Assembly (NCBI GenBank): GCA_030148805.1
Contig: JASBSS010000005.1
Span: 1-63,141, forward strand
Direction of reading: 5' to 3'
DNA: 63,141 bases
Origin: Thiogranum sp.
GTDB taxonomy: Bacteria > Pseudomonadota > Gammaproteobacteria > DSM-19610
The position numbers were made by a program, and so were the translations under genes. Shown here in pieces: positions 53,287 to 62,946 of the stretch. The notes under the pieces are model-generated. The model had not been told where the DNA came from, searched no databases, and saw only the letters and a list, made by a program, of their open reading frames with translations. Each line of letters starts with the position of its first letter. The stretch's first letter is position 1.

Positions 53287-54542
53287 TTACCGCCCTCCTG
53301 CGCGTTTATGCGATCGCGCGCGCGTAACGCACGCTGTTGTAAACGTTTCGCGGACGTGGCGTCACCGTGTTGCAGGCATATCTCCCCCAGATGGGCCAGC
53401 GCTTCGTGGTGATCGGGGTTGAGATAGATGGCCTTGCGCAGATGCTTCTCGGCGTCACCGCGATTGCCGGTGGATTCGCGTATCAGTCCCAACAGATAGT
53501 GGACCTCCGCCTGATGGCTGTGGCGCTCGAGCAGGGTCTCACAGTGAAGCGCCGCTTCGTCCAGATGGCCTTGATCGGCCAACTGGAAAGCGTCGGCGAG
53601 CAGCTGCTCGTTGTCCTGGACCCTGGCTACCCGGGGGGCTTTTGGCGCCGCGACGGCAGATTCGCTGAGCGGGCCGCGGCGCTGTCGCAGGGCGGTGACC
53701 AGGCCCTGCTTGCGGTGTGCCGGAGCCGGTTGCTGGGAGTGGCGAGGGGTGGCGCGTTTGAACGCGAAGCAGCGTGAATAGCCCAGGGGCTTGAAATTCT
53801 TCTCCAACAGCAAATTGGTCTCGGAATGACCGAGAAACAACACGCCGTCCTCGACCAGCAGTTTCTCCAGCCGTTCGATGGCGGCGTTCTGGGTCGGGCG
53901 ATCAAAATAGATCAACAGGTTGCGGCAGAAAATCACGTGGTAGGGCTGTCGCTCTTCCAGAAAACTCTCGTCGAGGATGTTCGCGCGCGCGAAGTGCACG
54001 CGATGACGGATTTCCTCGCATAGCTGATAGCGCTGGTTGCGCGCCATGAAGAAGCGCTCGCGGAAGTCCAGTTCGTTGCCTCGAAACGAATTGCTGCCAT
54101 AGTTGCCGCGCCGCGCCCGTTCGATGTTGTCATGGCTGATGTCGACGGCATCGATTTGTGCCGCGCCGGCAGGCAGGCCGATTTCCGCCAGACACATCGC
54201 CAGGGTATAGGGTTCCTCGCCGCTGGAGCAGGGGACGCTCAGGGCCCGCAACTTGGTCAATGGATGGCTGGGCAGCCATTCATCCTGAACCCAGGCGCTG
54301 AAGGCGGCAAAGGGGTAACGATCGCGGTAGAACCAGGTTTCGGGGATCACTACCGTGTCGATCAACGCATTGAGTTCCGTCGACGAGTGGAGCAGCAACG
54401 TCAGGTAGGCTTCGGTGTCGCCGACCAGGCAATCGCGCATGCGCTTTTCCACCGCCTGGCGCACGGTGCCGGAGCCCACGGTCGCGCTGTGCAAGCCCAT
54501 GTGTTGCTTGAGCAGGTCCTCGATACGTTCGATGACCGACAT
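53283..54542 (-). CDS. wspC: WspC, CheR methyltransferase with TPR domain
   Basis: 419-aa S-adenosylmethionine-dependent methyltransferase that methylates WspA glutamates. The CheR domain (about 1-270) has ETWFYRDRYPF, LRALSVPCSSGEEPYTLAM (SAM site), FCRNLLIYFDRPTQ and FLGHSE. The C-terminal region (about 315-415) contains TPR-like repeats (ALHCETLLERHSHQAEVHYLLGLI). It starts immediately after wspB and overlaps wspD. Confidence 0.95.
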   Translation of the reverse strand: MSVIERIEDLLKQHMGLHSATVGSGTVRQAVEKRMRDCLVGDTEAYLTLLLHSSTELNALIDTVVIPETWFYRDRYPFAAFSAWVQDEWLPSHPLTKLRALSVPCSSGEEPYTLAMCLAEIGLPAGAAQIDAVDISHDNIERARRGNYGSNSFRGNELDFRERFFMARNQRYQLCEEIRHRVHFARANILDESFLEERQPYHVIFCRNLLIYFDRPTQNAAIERLEKLLVEDGVLFLGHSETNLLLEKNFKPLGYSRCFAFKRATPRHSQQPAPAHRKQGLVTALRQRRGPLSESAVAAPKAPRVARVQDNEQLLADAFQLADQGHLDEAALHCETLLERHSHQAEVHYLLGLIRESTGNRGDAEKHLRKAIYLNPDHHEALAHLGEICLQHGDATSAKRLQQRALRARDRINAQEGGK

Positions 54543-55001
54543 TCAGGCCTCGCCCCCGCAAAACAGCTGATCCTGTACCGGCGCGGGCAGCAGGTCGGCG
54601 ACGCGGATTTTCTGCACCAGCGTCTTGCCGGTGTAGGCGGCGTCGTTCAACCAGGGACTGGCGGCGATCTGCAATCCGGTCGACCAGAATTGCTCCGCTT
54701 CCAGCTCGCAGGTTTCGGTCACCTGTTCGGCGAGCAGGCCGAGCGTGCGCATGCCGCCGGCGATCAGCGGAAAATTCACCATTACGATACGGCTGGTGAA
54801 GGAGTCGGCGCAGCGGCGACCCTGTATCATGCAGCACAAGTCGATGACCGGCGCTAACACACCGCGGTAGTTGAACAAGCCGGCGACGTAGTCGGGTGCC
54901 CGGTCAATGTTTTCGAGCATCACCCGGGGCGCGACTTCCACCACGTCGGCGACCGGAATCGCATACCGGTTGCTACCCAGCTGAAACAACAGCATGAGCA
55001 C
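54543..55001 (-). CDS. wspB: WspB, CheW-type adaptor
   Basis: 152-aa single CheW domain protein (MLLFQLGSNRYAIPVADVVEV…VAGLFNYRGVLAPVIDL). In the pseudomonad system WspB and WspD are two non-equivalent adaptors of the WspA-WspE array. It starts 12 bases after wspA and abuts wspC. No extra domain. Confidence 0.93.
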   Translation of the reverse strand: MLMLLFQLGSNRYAIPVADVVEVAPRVMLENIDRAPDYVAGLFNYRGVLAPVIDLCCMIQGRRCADSFTSRIVMVNFPLIAGGMRTLGLLAEQVTETCELEAEQFWSTGLQIAASPWLNDAAYTGKTLVQKIRVADLLPAPVQDQLFCGGEA

Positions 55002-55013
55002 CGTGAGGTCTCC

Positions 55014-57035
55014 CTAGGTATTCACGCGGAAATTCGACGCGCCCTGTTGCAGCCGCCCCGCCGCTTCGTTCAGCTGTAGAATCGCGCCGTTGGATTGGCG
55101 TAGCGAATCGGCGGTTTGTTGCGCCGATTCGCTCAATTGCACGATGGCGTCGCGAATCTGCTGGGCACTCTGGGATTGGGACGCCATGCCCTGATTGACC
55201 TCGTCAAAGCGTGGAATGAGCGTTTCCACCTGCTCGATGATATGTGCCAGCTGGGAGCCGACCTGGCGCACGTCGTCCACTCCGCGCCGCACCTCCTCGG
55301 AGAATTTCTCCATGCCCATGACGCCTGCCGAGACCGCCGACTGCATCTCCTTGACCATCTGCTCGATATCCCAGGTCGCCACGGCCGTCTGGTCGGCGAG
55401 GCGGCGGATCTCGGTGGCGACCACGGCGAAGCCCACACCGTATTCGCCGGCCTTCTCGGCTTCGATCGCGGCGTTGAGGGACAGCAGGTTGGTCTGATCG
55501 GCGACGCGATTGATGGTGGTCACGACGGTGTTGATGTTGCCGGCCTTTTCGCTGAGAACCGCCAGCTTCGAGCTGATCGATTCGGTCGCCTCCATCATCT
55601 GGTGCATGGTGTTCTCCATGCTGCTGAGCGAGGAGCGGCCGGCATTGGCGCTCTCGGAGGTCTTCCAGGCCACGTCGGTGACATCGCTCATGGTGTTGAC
55701 CAGCTCCTTGGCCGTGGCGGTGATCTCGGTGACCGTCGCTTTTATTTGATTGGTAGTGGCCGCCTGTTCGGTGACAGTGGCTTCCTGCTCCTTGGCGGTG
55801 GCGGCGATCTCGGTGGCCGAGGAGGTGACCTGCACGCCGGATTGCTGGATTCTGGCGACCAGCGAATTCAGGCTTGCCAGCATCTGCTGGATGCCGGTGG
55901 CCAGTTCCGAGATCACGTCGTGATCCCGATACACCATGATCTCACCGGTAAGGTCGCCTTTGGCGGCCATGCTGACCACATCCTGAATCAGTTCGACCTT
56001 GCCCTTGATGTCCTCGGCGGACTGGCGTTCGCGCTCGATGATGCCGCGTACGTGCCCGGTCATGGTATTGAAGGCGTCGGCCAGAATATGGAATTCGCGC
56101 AGCGCCCGCGTATCGATCGACGTGGAGACATCCCCCTCGGAGACCCGTTGCATATCGCGGATCATGTTGTTCAGGGGCTGGAAGAGAAACCGGTTGAGTA
56201 TCAGAATGGCGATAAACAATGCCGCTCCGATCAACGCCAGGAAGGCCAGCGTGGTGGCGTTGCGGGTTTCGCGGGTGGCGCGGTTCAGGGCCGAAAAATC
56301 GTCCTGCACCGCCAGCTCCAGGGCGGTATCGCCGTCCATCCCGACGAGCGGATAGTCGATTTCGTGATTCGATTCCGAGGTGCTGTCCCAGTCGTCGGTG
56401 ACATACAGGGGCTTGTCGCCGCCAGGGCGCTTGATACGCAGCGGCGAGTCGATGAGCCTCGCCACGGATCGCAGCGCGTACACCGGATCGAAACAGATCG
56501 ACAAGTAACCCTGAGCCCGCTTGCCGCCCAGGGGTTGCACGACAGTAAAGCGGGCCCCTTCGGCACCGGACCAGAAGCCCGAAACCACCTGGTCCGGTCG
56601 CCTGGCCTTGAGCAGACTCGCGGTGACATTGCCATTTTGTCCCCGGCTCATCAATTTTTCCCCGGCCTGGTTGTAAAGCGCGACCGACACCACGTGGACA
56701 TCCGCCACCTTGGCCTTCAACGGTGCCTGCAGCAGCTCGCCCAATGCCGGGTTGTCGGTATCGGCGGGGGCCTCGCTCAAATAGGCTTCCAGTCCGGGGT
56801 GGCTTTGCAAGGCGCGCGCGGCGGCGCCGGTGAACTGCACGCTGTCGTCCTTGATGCGGGCGAACACCGCTTCGGTCACCACCTTGAGGATCTTGGTGAC
56901 GGTACGGGTCTGGGCCTCGATCGCGGCGTGGCGGTATCGGCCCTCGGAGACGAAGCTGGTCGCTATGGCGACAATGCCGATGATCGACAGAACCGTGACC
57001 GTCAGTGCTTTGAGCGAAAATCTTTCAATGTTCAT
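55014..57035 (-). CDS. wspA: WspA, membrane methyl-accepting surface sensor
   Basis: 673-aa chemoreceptor-like protein. First membrane helix about 9-28 (TVLSIIGIVAIATSFV), a periplasmic ligand domain of about 230 residues, a second membrane helix about 262-285 (ALIGAALFIAILIL), HAMP domain, and a long cytoplasmic coiled coil with the hairpin tip EIRRLADQTAVATWDIEQ. The tip and EKAGEYGVGFAVVA match the WspA subtype. It senses surface contact or envelope stress in Pseudomonas. First gene of the operon; a clear promoter was not found in the 268-bp upstream gap. Confidence 0.95.
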   Translation of the reverse strand: MNIERFSLKALTVTVLSIIGIVAIATSFVSEGRYRHAAIEAQTRTVTKILKVVTEAVFARIKDDSVQFTGAAARALQSHPGLEAYLSEAPADTDNPALGELLQAPLKAKVADVHVVSVALYNQAGEKLMSRGQNGNVTASLLKARRPDQVVSGFWSGAEGARFTVVQPLGGKRAQGYLSICFDPVYALRSVARLIDSPLRIKRPGGDKPLYVTDDWDSTSESNHEIDYPLVGMDGDTALELAVQDDFSALNRATRETRNATTLAFLALIGAALFIAILILNRFLFQPLNNMIRDMQRVSEGDVSTSIDTRALREFHILADAFNTMTGHVRGIIERERQSAEDIKGKVELIQDVVSMAAKGDLTGEIMVYRDHDVISELATGIQQMLASLNSLVARIQQSGVQVTSSATEIAATAKEQEATVTEQAATTNQIKATVTEITATAKELVNTMSDVTDVAWKTSESANAGRSSLSSMENTMHQMMEATESISSKLAVLSEKAGNINTVVTTINRVADQTNLLSLNAAIEAEKAGEYGVGFAVVATEIRRLADQTAVATWDIEQMVKEMQSAVSAGVMGMEKFSEEVRRGVDDVRQVGSQLAHIIEQVETLIPRFDEVNQGMASQSQSAQQIRDAIVQLSESAQQTADSLRQSNGAILQLNEAAGRLQQGASNFRVNT

Positions 57036-57303
57036 AACGGGTTTCCCGTGGCCGGTGCGGTGTTTTCGAGGGGCCCAGCTGCAATATTCTTGCCGGGTTA
57101 ACCCTCGCGCCTGTCAGGAGGCCGGGAAAGAGGCCAGAGACAAATTACAACAACTTGAAAATATTAAAAAAATAATCCGTTGAACAAAAAACCGCGGTGG
57201 CTGCCGTGCAGGCGTCTCAAGGCGACGACAGGGAATTCAATTTGCTTCGCCAGCTGCCGTTAAGAAAAACATCGACGGTTTTTTGTCACTTAGGATGGGG
57301 TTT

Positions 57304-57774
57304 ATGATTCGCGCCACGCTGTCTTGTCTTGTTGCACTTTTCTGTCTCGCGAGCCAGGCGATCGCCGCTCCCCTGCAGACCATCCCGATGAATCAGAAAC
57401 GCCTGGCCACCTACTACATCGAGGCCAACATGCACGGCAGTGGTGCCGTCGAGTTCATGGTGGACACGGGCGCGGGTTACACGACCATCAACGAGCACAC
57501 CCTCTCACTGCTGAAACAGGCCGGTAACGCGGATTATGTCGGCGAGCTGACCGGTGTCATGGCCGATGGCAGTGAACACCGCCTGCCGGTCTACCGGATC
57601 AAGCGGCTGGTGCTGGGCAAGGACTGCGTGCTGAACAATGTCGAGGCGGCCGTGTTTCCACAAAAGACTCGTATGCTGCTGGGCCTCAGCGCGCTGCGCA
57701 AGGCCGCCCCGTTCGTCTTCTCCACCAACCCCCCCAGTCTCAGCCTCAGCAATTGCGGGTCTGCCACCGGCTGA
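57304..57774 (+). CDS. exported retropepsin-like aspartic protease
   Basis: 156-aa periplasmic protein. Signal peptide about 1-22 (LSCLVALFCLASQAIAA). The single aspartic-protease half-domain has VDTGAG at 53-58 and a later LLGLSALRKAAPF segment, as in clan AA retropepsin-like bacterial proteins that act as dimers. It starts at the ATG with AGGA eight bases upstream (57304); in-frame ATG at 57295 is the alternative. Substrate unknown. Divergent from wspA. Confidence 0.82.
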   Translation: MIRATLSCLVALFCLASQAIAAPLQTIPMNQKRLATYYIEANMHGSGAVEFMVDTGAGYTTINEHTLSLLKQAGNADYVGELTGVMADGSEHRLPVYRIKRLVLGKDCVLNNVEAAVFPQKTRMLLGLSALRKAAPFVFSTNPPSLSLSNCGSATG

Positions 57775-57815
57775 GCCCTCGCCAAATCCCTCCGCCGTGC
57801 TATAACAAATGTTAT

Positions 57816-57844
57816 TTGCACGCTTTTCTGATCTGCATGACAAT
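57816..57844 (+). promoter_or_regulatory. promoter of the OmpA-family gene
   Basis: TTGCAC (57816-57821), spacer of 17 and GACAAT (57839-57844) in the gap before the OmpA-like gene, giving a leader of about 125 nt. An inverted repeat ATAAC-AAAT-GTTAT lies just upstream (about 57801-57814) and could be an operator. Confidence 0.5.
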
Positions 57845-57976
57845 AGTCGTGCAATGCCCTTTTACCGGCGTTCCGTAGCCTGTCCCTGACCGGGAGCCGC
57901 CCACGGATCGCCGGCGGGAAGTCCGCCGCGGCGTTCGCGCCGGGCTTCACAATCTATCTACGGTGGAGGTTAGAAA

Positions 57977-58630
57977 ATGAACAAACTTACCCTGGCACTG
58001 CTGTTGGCCGGGCTGGGAACGGTGAGTCTGTCGAGCCATGCGGCGTCCGGCTATGTGGACGACAATACGGGCAGTGTCGTCCGTACCGGTTATGGTGATT
58101 GTCTGCATACCCAGCGTTGGTCGGTGGCCAACGCCATCGCCGAGTGCGACCCGGAAATCGTCGCCAAACGCGACGGTGCCGACGTGGCCGCGGTGGAAGT
58201 CGTCATGGTCACCAAGGAAAAGCCGGTGCGGCTGCAGGCCGATACCCTGTTCGATTTTGACAGCGACAAGCTCAAGGACTCCGGCAAGGCGGCGCTCGAC
58301 GACCTGTTGAGCCAGTTGAACGCCGAGTCGTTGCAGCAACAGAAACTGCAGATTCGCGGCTACACCGATGAAATCGGCGACGATGCCTACAACCAGGCGC
58401 TGTCGCAGCGTCGCGCCGCGGCGGTGCGCAACTATCTGGTCGAACACGGCATGGTGCCGAGCTATATCACCGCCGAAGGTCTGGGCGAAGCCAACCCGGT
58501 GGTGAATTGTCCGAAAAAGCGTGGCGCGGAGCTGATCGACTGTCTGGCGCCGAATCGGCGCACCGAGATCGAATTCTCGGCCATGGAAGTCAAGCAGGTG
58601 GAAGAGACGGTGCCCGTGAAAAAGCCCTGA
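57977..58630 (+). CDS. OmpA-family peptidoglycan-associated protein
   Basis: 217-aa exported protein. Signal peptide 1-22 (MNKLTLALLLAGLGTVSLSSHA). A short N-terminal region with Cys42 and Cys57 lacks a beta-barrel, so this is a stand-alone OmpA-like domain (about 80-205): TLFDFDSDKLKDSGKAAL, IRGYTDEIGDDAYNQALSQRRAAAV, and NRRTEIEF, with the Asp and Arg that grip diaminopimelate. GGTGGAGG precedes the ATG. Followed by a good terminator. Confidence 0.9.
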   Translation: MNKLTLALLLAGLGTVSLSSHAASGYVDDNTGSVVRTGYGDCLHTQRWSVANAIAECDPEIVAKRDGADVAAVEVVMVTKEKPVRLQADTLFDFDSDKLKDSGKAALDDLLSQLNAESLQQQKLQIRGYTDEIGDDAYNQALSQRRAAAVRNYLVEHGMVPSYITAEGLGEANPVVNCPKKRGAELIDCLAPNRRTEIEFSAMEVKQVEETVPVKKP

Positions 58631-58655
58631 GCGGCGGGGACTGCAAGTCTTGGGA

Positions 58656-58680
58656 ACGGGCCGGCGACGGCCCGTTTTTT
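58656..58680 (+). terminator. intrinsic terminator after the OmpA-family gene
   Basis: ACGGGCCG (58656-58663), loop GCGA and CGGCCCGT (58668-58675) are followed by TTTTT. The 8-bp GC-rich stem ends the OmpA-family transcript. It overlaps the stop codon of the convergent mutS gene. Confidence 0.85.
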
Positions 58681-61258
58681 ATTGGGGGGGGTCGCTGGCC
58701 AAAGCTTTGAGCGTGTACAGCAGCTCCAACGCCTGGCGCGGCGTGAGGTCGTCCGGTTCGATGCCCTGCAAGGCCTCTTTCAACGGCTCCTCCTCGGGGC
58801 CGGCGAACAGATCGATCTGCTGGCGCTGTGACGGCGGGGCCGGCGGATGCGCGCTCTGCTTCTCCAGCGCCAGCAGGCGTCGCCGGGCGTCCTCGAGCAC
58901 CGGCTCCGGCACACCGGCCAGCGCCGCCACCTGAATGCCATAGCTGCGGCTTGCAGGGCCGTCTTTCACCGTGTGCAGGAACACGATCCGTTGCCCGTGC
59001 TCGACGGCGTCGAGATGGATGTTGGCGGCGCCCGGGACTTCCTCGGGCAACCGGGTCAGTTCGAAATAATGCGTGGCGAAGAGGGTGAACGCGCCCACAC
59101 GACCGAGTTCGTGGGCTACCGCCCAGGCCAGGGCCAACCCGTCGTAGGTACTGGTGCCGCGACCGATCTCATCCATCAACACCAGGCTGTCGGCGGTGGC
59201 GTTATGCAGGATATTCGCCGTCTCGGTCATTTCGACCATGAACGTGGAGCGTCCGGAGGCGAGATCGTCGGCGGCGCCGATACGGGTGAAGATACGGTCC
59301 AGCGGTCCGACGCGGGCCGAATCGGCTGGCACGAAGCTGCCGATCGACGCTAGCAGGGCGATCAGGGCCGTCTGGCGCATATAGGTCGACTTGCCGCCCA
59401 TGTTGGGGCCGGTGATGACCAGCAGCCGGCGCTCGTGATCCAGTTGCAGATCGTTGGGCACGAAAGGGTTGTCGTTGACCTGTTCGACCACCGGGTGACG
59501 CCCGCCGCGGATCTCCAGCCCGGGGCTGTCGCTCAACTGCGGGCGCGACCAACCGAGACTGTCGGCGCGCTCGGCCAGGGTGCACAGGGCGTCCAGTTCG
59601 GCCAGGGCGCCGGCGCATTGGCTGAGTGGTTGTAACTGTTCCAGCAATTGTTCGAGCAACGCGTTGTAGAGCGCCTTCTCCCGTTCCAGCGCCTTGCTGC
59701 GCGCGCCCAGGACTTTGTCCTCGTGTTGCTTCAATGCCGGTGTGATATAGCGCTCCACCCCTTTGAGTGTCTGGCGACGCTGATAGTCCACTGGCACCTG
59801 GTCGGACTGCGCCCGGCTGACCTCGATGTAGTAGCCGTGCACGCGGTTATAGCGGATCTTGAGGTTGCCGATGCCGCTGCGCTCGCGCTCGCGCGCTTCC
59901 ATCTCCACCAGCAGGTTGTCGCTGTGTTCGCTGAGGTGGCGCAGTTCGTCGAGTTCGGCGTCGTAGCCCGCGGCGATCACGCCGCCGTCGCGGATGATCG
60001 CCGCCGGGATATCCGGCAGGGCGCGGCGCAACAGCTTCACCACCCGCGGGTGTTCCTGGATGCGCGCCGACAGATCGCTCAACAACGGGTCGCTGTCGCC
60101 GCGCAGCAGCGCCTGCAGGTCGGGCAGCCGCGCCAGGGTTTCGCGCAATGCCGTGAGGTCGCGCGGGCGCGCCGAGCGCAGCGCCACGCGCGTGAGGATG
60201 CGCTCCAGGTCGCAGCCGCCACGCAGCAGCTCGCGCAGCGTCTCGAACAGCCGGGCCTGCAACAGCGCCTCCAGGCACTGGTGGCGGCAGGCCAGCAGGT
60301 CGCGGGTGCGCAAGGGCCGGTGCAGCCAGCGGCGCAGCAGGCGGCTGCCCATTGCGGTCACGCACTTGTCCAGCACCGCGACCAGGCTGTGCTGTTTGTG
60401 GCCCGATTGCGACTGGTCGATCTCCAGATTGCGGCGGGTGGCGGCGTCGAGGATCACCGTGTCCTGCGGCGGCTCGCTGCGCAGGCCGTGCAGGTGGGGC
60501 AGGGCGGCGCGCTGGGTGTCCTTGACGTACTGCAACAGGGCGCCGGCCGCGCCCACGGCCACCGGCATGTCCTGGCAGCCAAAGCCGCTGAGATCGCGGG
60601 TGCCGAACTGTTCGTTGAGCTGGCGCGCCGCGCTGGCGGTGTCGAAATGCCAGGGCGGTAGACGCCGCACCGCCCCCGGCAGCGTGGCGTTGGGCGGTAG
60701 CGCCAGATCCTCGCTGACGAGAAGTTCCGCGGGTTGCAGGCGTTCCAGTTCGCTTAGCAGATGCTCCTCGCCGCTGAATTCCTGCACCACGAAGCGCCCG
60801 GCGGACAGATCCAGCGCGGCGATGCCGTAGAAACCCTCGCCATCGCGGTTGAGGCCGACCAGCAGATGGTCGCGGCGTTCATCCAGCAACGACTCGTCGG
60901 TCAGCGTGCCAGGGGTGAGGATGCGCACCACCTGGCGCTCCACTGGCCCCTTGCTGGTGGCCGGATCGCCGATCTGCTCGCAGATCGCCACCGATTCGCC
61001 CAGCCGCACCAACCGCGCCAGGTATTGTTCGGCCGACTGTACCGGCACGCCGGCCATGGCGATCGGCTCGCCGGCCGACTGGCCGCGGCTGGTCAGGGTG
61101 ATATCCAACAGTTGCGCGGCCTTGCGCGCGTCGTCGTAGAACAGCTCGTAGAAGTCGCCCATCCGGTAGAACACCAGGATGTCGGGATGCTCGGCCTTGA
61201 TGCGCAGATACTGCTGCATCATGGGCGTATGCTGCACATTTTTTTCTAATGAACTCAT
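58679..61258 (-). CDS. mutS: DNA mismatch repair protein MutS
   Basis: 859-aa mismatch-recognition ATPase. The mismatch-binding Phe-x-Glu is in RMGDFYELF near residue 37; Walker A is GPNMGGKST (about 624-632); [16 protein letters not shown] is Walker B; the C-terminal dimerisation tail is present. The conserved protein begins at [17 protein letters not shown] (from residue 10). The eight codons before it are AT-rich and include TTA, AAA and AAT, unlike the rest of the gene, and no ribosome-binding site of normal strength precedes the ATG. Mobile-element DNA begins directly upstream, so the first codons and promoter may come from that element. Confidence 0.97.
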   Translation of the reverse strand: MSSLEKNVQHTPMMQQYLRIKAEHPDILVFYRMGDFYELFYDDARKAAQLLDITLTSRGQSAGEPIAMAGVPVQSAEQYLARLVRLGESVAICEQIGDPATSKGPVERQVVRILTPGTLTDESLLDERRDHLLVGLNRDGEGFYGIAALDLSAGRFVVQEFSGEEHLLSELERLQPAELLVSEDLALPPNATLPGAVRRLPPWHFDTASAARQLNEQFGTRDLSGFGCQDMPVAVGAAGALLQYVKDTQRAALPHLHGLRSEPPQDTVILDAATRRNLEIDQSQSGHKQHSLVAVLDKCVTAMGSRLLRRWLHRPLRTRDLLACRHQCLEALLQARLFETLRELLRGGCDLERILTRVALRSARPRDLTALRETLARLPDLQALLRGDSDPLLSDLSARIQEHPRVVKLLRRALPDIPAAIIRDGGVIAAGYDAELDELRHLSEHSDNLLVEMEARERERSGIGNLKIRYNRVHGYYIEVSRAQSDQVPVDYQRRQTLKGVERYITPALKQHEDKVLGARSKALEREKALYNALLEQLLEQLQPLSQCAGALAELDALCTLAERADSLGWSRPQLSDSPGLEIRGGRHPVVEQVNDNPFVPNDLQLDHERRLLVITGPNMGGKSTYMRQTALIALLASIGSFVPADSARVGPLDRIFTRIGAADDLASGRSTFMVEMTETANILHNATADSLVLMDEIGRGTSTYDGLALAWAVAHELGRVGAFTLFATHYFELTRLPEEVPGAANIHLDAVEHGQRIVFLHTVKDGPASRSYGIQVAALAGVPEPVLEDARRRLLALEKQSAHPPAPPSQRQQIDLFAGPEEEPLKEALQGIEPDDLTPRQALELLYTLKALASDPPQ

Positions 61259-61363
61259 GCCATTATTCAGTGCTACTTATTGATTCATAATAATTAATTG
61301 TCTTTCCGTCGTATCTTGCGGTCTCATTAAGTCTCACGAAATATCATCCAATCTCATAAAAAA

Positions 61364-61422
61364 GTGTAACTTGAAGTGTAACTTTTGCTGGTGTAACTTT
61401 TGTCGAAATCCAAAAGTTACAC
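61364..61422. repeat. direct and inverted repeats upstream of the integrase gene
   Basis: The element GTGTAACTT(TTG) occurs three times in direct order (61364-61372 partial, 61376-61387, 61391-61402) and once inverted as CAAAAGTTACAC (61411-61422). The last two make a perfect 12-bp inverted repeat with an 8-base spacer. Just upstream, TCTCA motifs recur about 61322, 61332 and 61352. Such clusters next to an integrase gene are typical of arm-type recombinase or excisionase sites, or of an operator. Confidence 0.8.
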
Positions 61423-61470
61423 TTTTTCCCATTGCGTCGGACAAACTGACATCAATTCAAGAGGATGCCA

Positions 61471-62775
61471 ATGGCAACAGCACAGAGTACCAAACCTCTA
61501 TCTTCCAGGACAGTGGAGACGATGAAGCCTGGAGACATGATAAAGGCCGACACGGGAGAAAACATTGGGTTGCGAGTGAAATGCGGGACTACCGGAGTAA
61601 AGACATTTTTCTATCGCTATACCAGCCCGATCACCTCAAAGCTCGTTCAGGTGAAAATCGGCAACTTCCCGGAGACCTCTCTGGCCGAAGCGAGATTGAA
61701 GCTCCAGGAGCTTAAACAAGTTCGCCGCCAAGGACACTGCCCGGCAACCGAGGCCAAAGAGGAGAAACGGCTGAAACGGGAGCAAACCCAGGAGTTGGAG
61801 CAGGGTCTAGTAGGGTCGTCTGAGAAGTCCTTCACCGTGGAGAATCTCGTAGAACTCTACCTGACCCAGTATATCGAAGACCGGAAATCTCCAAGCGGAA
61901 GGAAAATCACCGGTGCACGAAAACCGAAAGGTCAGTCTGAGACGCGCAGAACCCTCTATGGCGATGTGATTCCCAAGTTGGGGGAGATGGCAGCAAATGC
62001 TGTCACGCGAAAGGCTGTGGTGGATATGATCATGGCAATTGTTCAACGCGGGGCAAATGTTCAAGCAGGAAATGTACTAAGAGAGCTAGCCGCCGCCTAC
62101 GAATTTGCGATTGGTCTGGGCTATTTTCCAGATGAGTTTGCAAATCCGGCATTTCTCGCCAAATCAAGTCTCAGACAGGCCAAGGTGAAACTTACGCATC
62201 AACGAGGAAAAAGAGTCCTATCTGACACCGAGTTGGCGACGTTGCTGAAATGGCTGCCTGGCTCTGATTACACCGCAACACAGAAGAATGTTCTTCGATT
62301 CACCCTCTGGACAGGGTGTCGTACCGGCGAGGTCTGCGATGCGGCCTGGAAGGACATTGACTTGGAGAAGCAGATATTTCACATAAGGGAGAGCAAGACA
62401 GAAGTCGAGCGCTATGTGCAATTGCCCCGTCAAGCGGTGGAATTCTTAACGACACTTCGCCTGACTACTGGAGATTATCTGTTCCCATCCCAGAAAACGC
62501 GGCTGCCTATCCAGCAAAAACAACTAACCGAGCAGGCCTGGCGGATGAGACAAAACGACAGTATGGTAAATCTTCCGGCCTGGACACCTCACGATCTGCG
62601 CAGGACCGTCAGGACTGGCTTGTCGCGCCTGCAATGTCCTAACGAAGTCGCTGAAGCTGTATTGGGGCATTCACGTAGAGGGATTGAGGGAACCTACGAT
62701 TTGCACCGGTACGAGCCGGAGTGTAGGGACTGGCTACAGAAGTGGGCGGATCATCTGGACTCGCTTATTCGTTAA
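61471..62775 (+). CDS. tyrosine recombinase / integrase of an integrative element
   Basis: 434-aa phage-type integrase. N-terminal DUF4102-like arm-binding region (about 15-110, with KTFFYRYTS and QVKIGNFPETSLAEAR), a core-binding SAM-like domain (about 120-235), and a catalytic domain with Arg284 (TGCRTGEV), His374-x2-Arg377 (HDLRR), His400 (GHSRRG) and Tyr409 (GTYDLHRY). All catalytic residues are present, so it is probably active. Start at the second ATG (61471), six bases after GAGG. Low GC and repeats upstream mark it as foreign. It reads away from mutS into DNA beyond the window. Confidence 0.93.
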   Translation: MATAQSTKPLSSRTVETMKPGDMIKADTGENIGLRVKCGTTGVKTFFYRYTSPITSKLVQVKIGNFPETSLAEARLKLQELKQVRRQGHCPATEAKEEKRLKREQTQELEQGLVGSSEKSFTVENLVELYLTQYIEDRKSPSGRKITGARKPKGQSETRRTLYGDVIPKLGEMAANAVTRKAVVDMIMAIVQRGANVQAGNVLRELAAAYEFAIGLGYFPDEFANPAFLAKSSLRQAKVKLTHQRGKRVLSDTELATLLKWLPGSDYTATQKNVLRFTLWTGCRTGEVCDAAWKDIDLEKQIFHIRESKTEVERYVQLPRQAVEFLTTLRLTTGDYLFPSQKTRLPIQQKQLTEQAWRMRQNDSMVNLPAWTPHDLRRTVRTGLSRLQCPNEVAEAVLGHSRRGIEGTYDLHRYEPECRDWLQKWADHLDSLIR

Positions 62776-62946
62776 TAGTTGAGACTCGATCGTACAGTAA
62801 GTGCCAGTCGTCAACTGGCCGTGTTCGACATTCCAGACATGAGCAAAGGCGGTTCACGACCCACTGCTATCTTTGGAGGTAACTTACTGAACGGCTGGTC
62901 ATTTCTCCAAAACGTTCATTTGCTGCAATTTTCGAAGCCTATTTGG
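62776..62946. other. gap after the integrase gene
   Basis: Contains a 6-bp inverted repeat GCCAGT/ACTGGC (62803-62819) without a U-tract, and no supported plus-strand gene. The short frame at 62779-62967 has no ribosome-binding site. Confidence 0.4.

Noticed and set aside
55116-57101. 661-codon open frame on the plus strand
   Set aside because: Fully antisense to wspA, whose domains are all intact; composition (Gly/His/Asp-rich) is that of a shadow frame.
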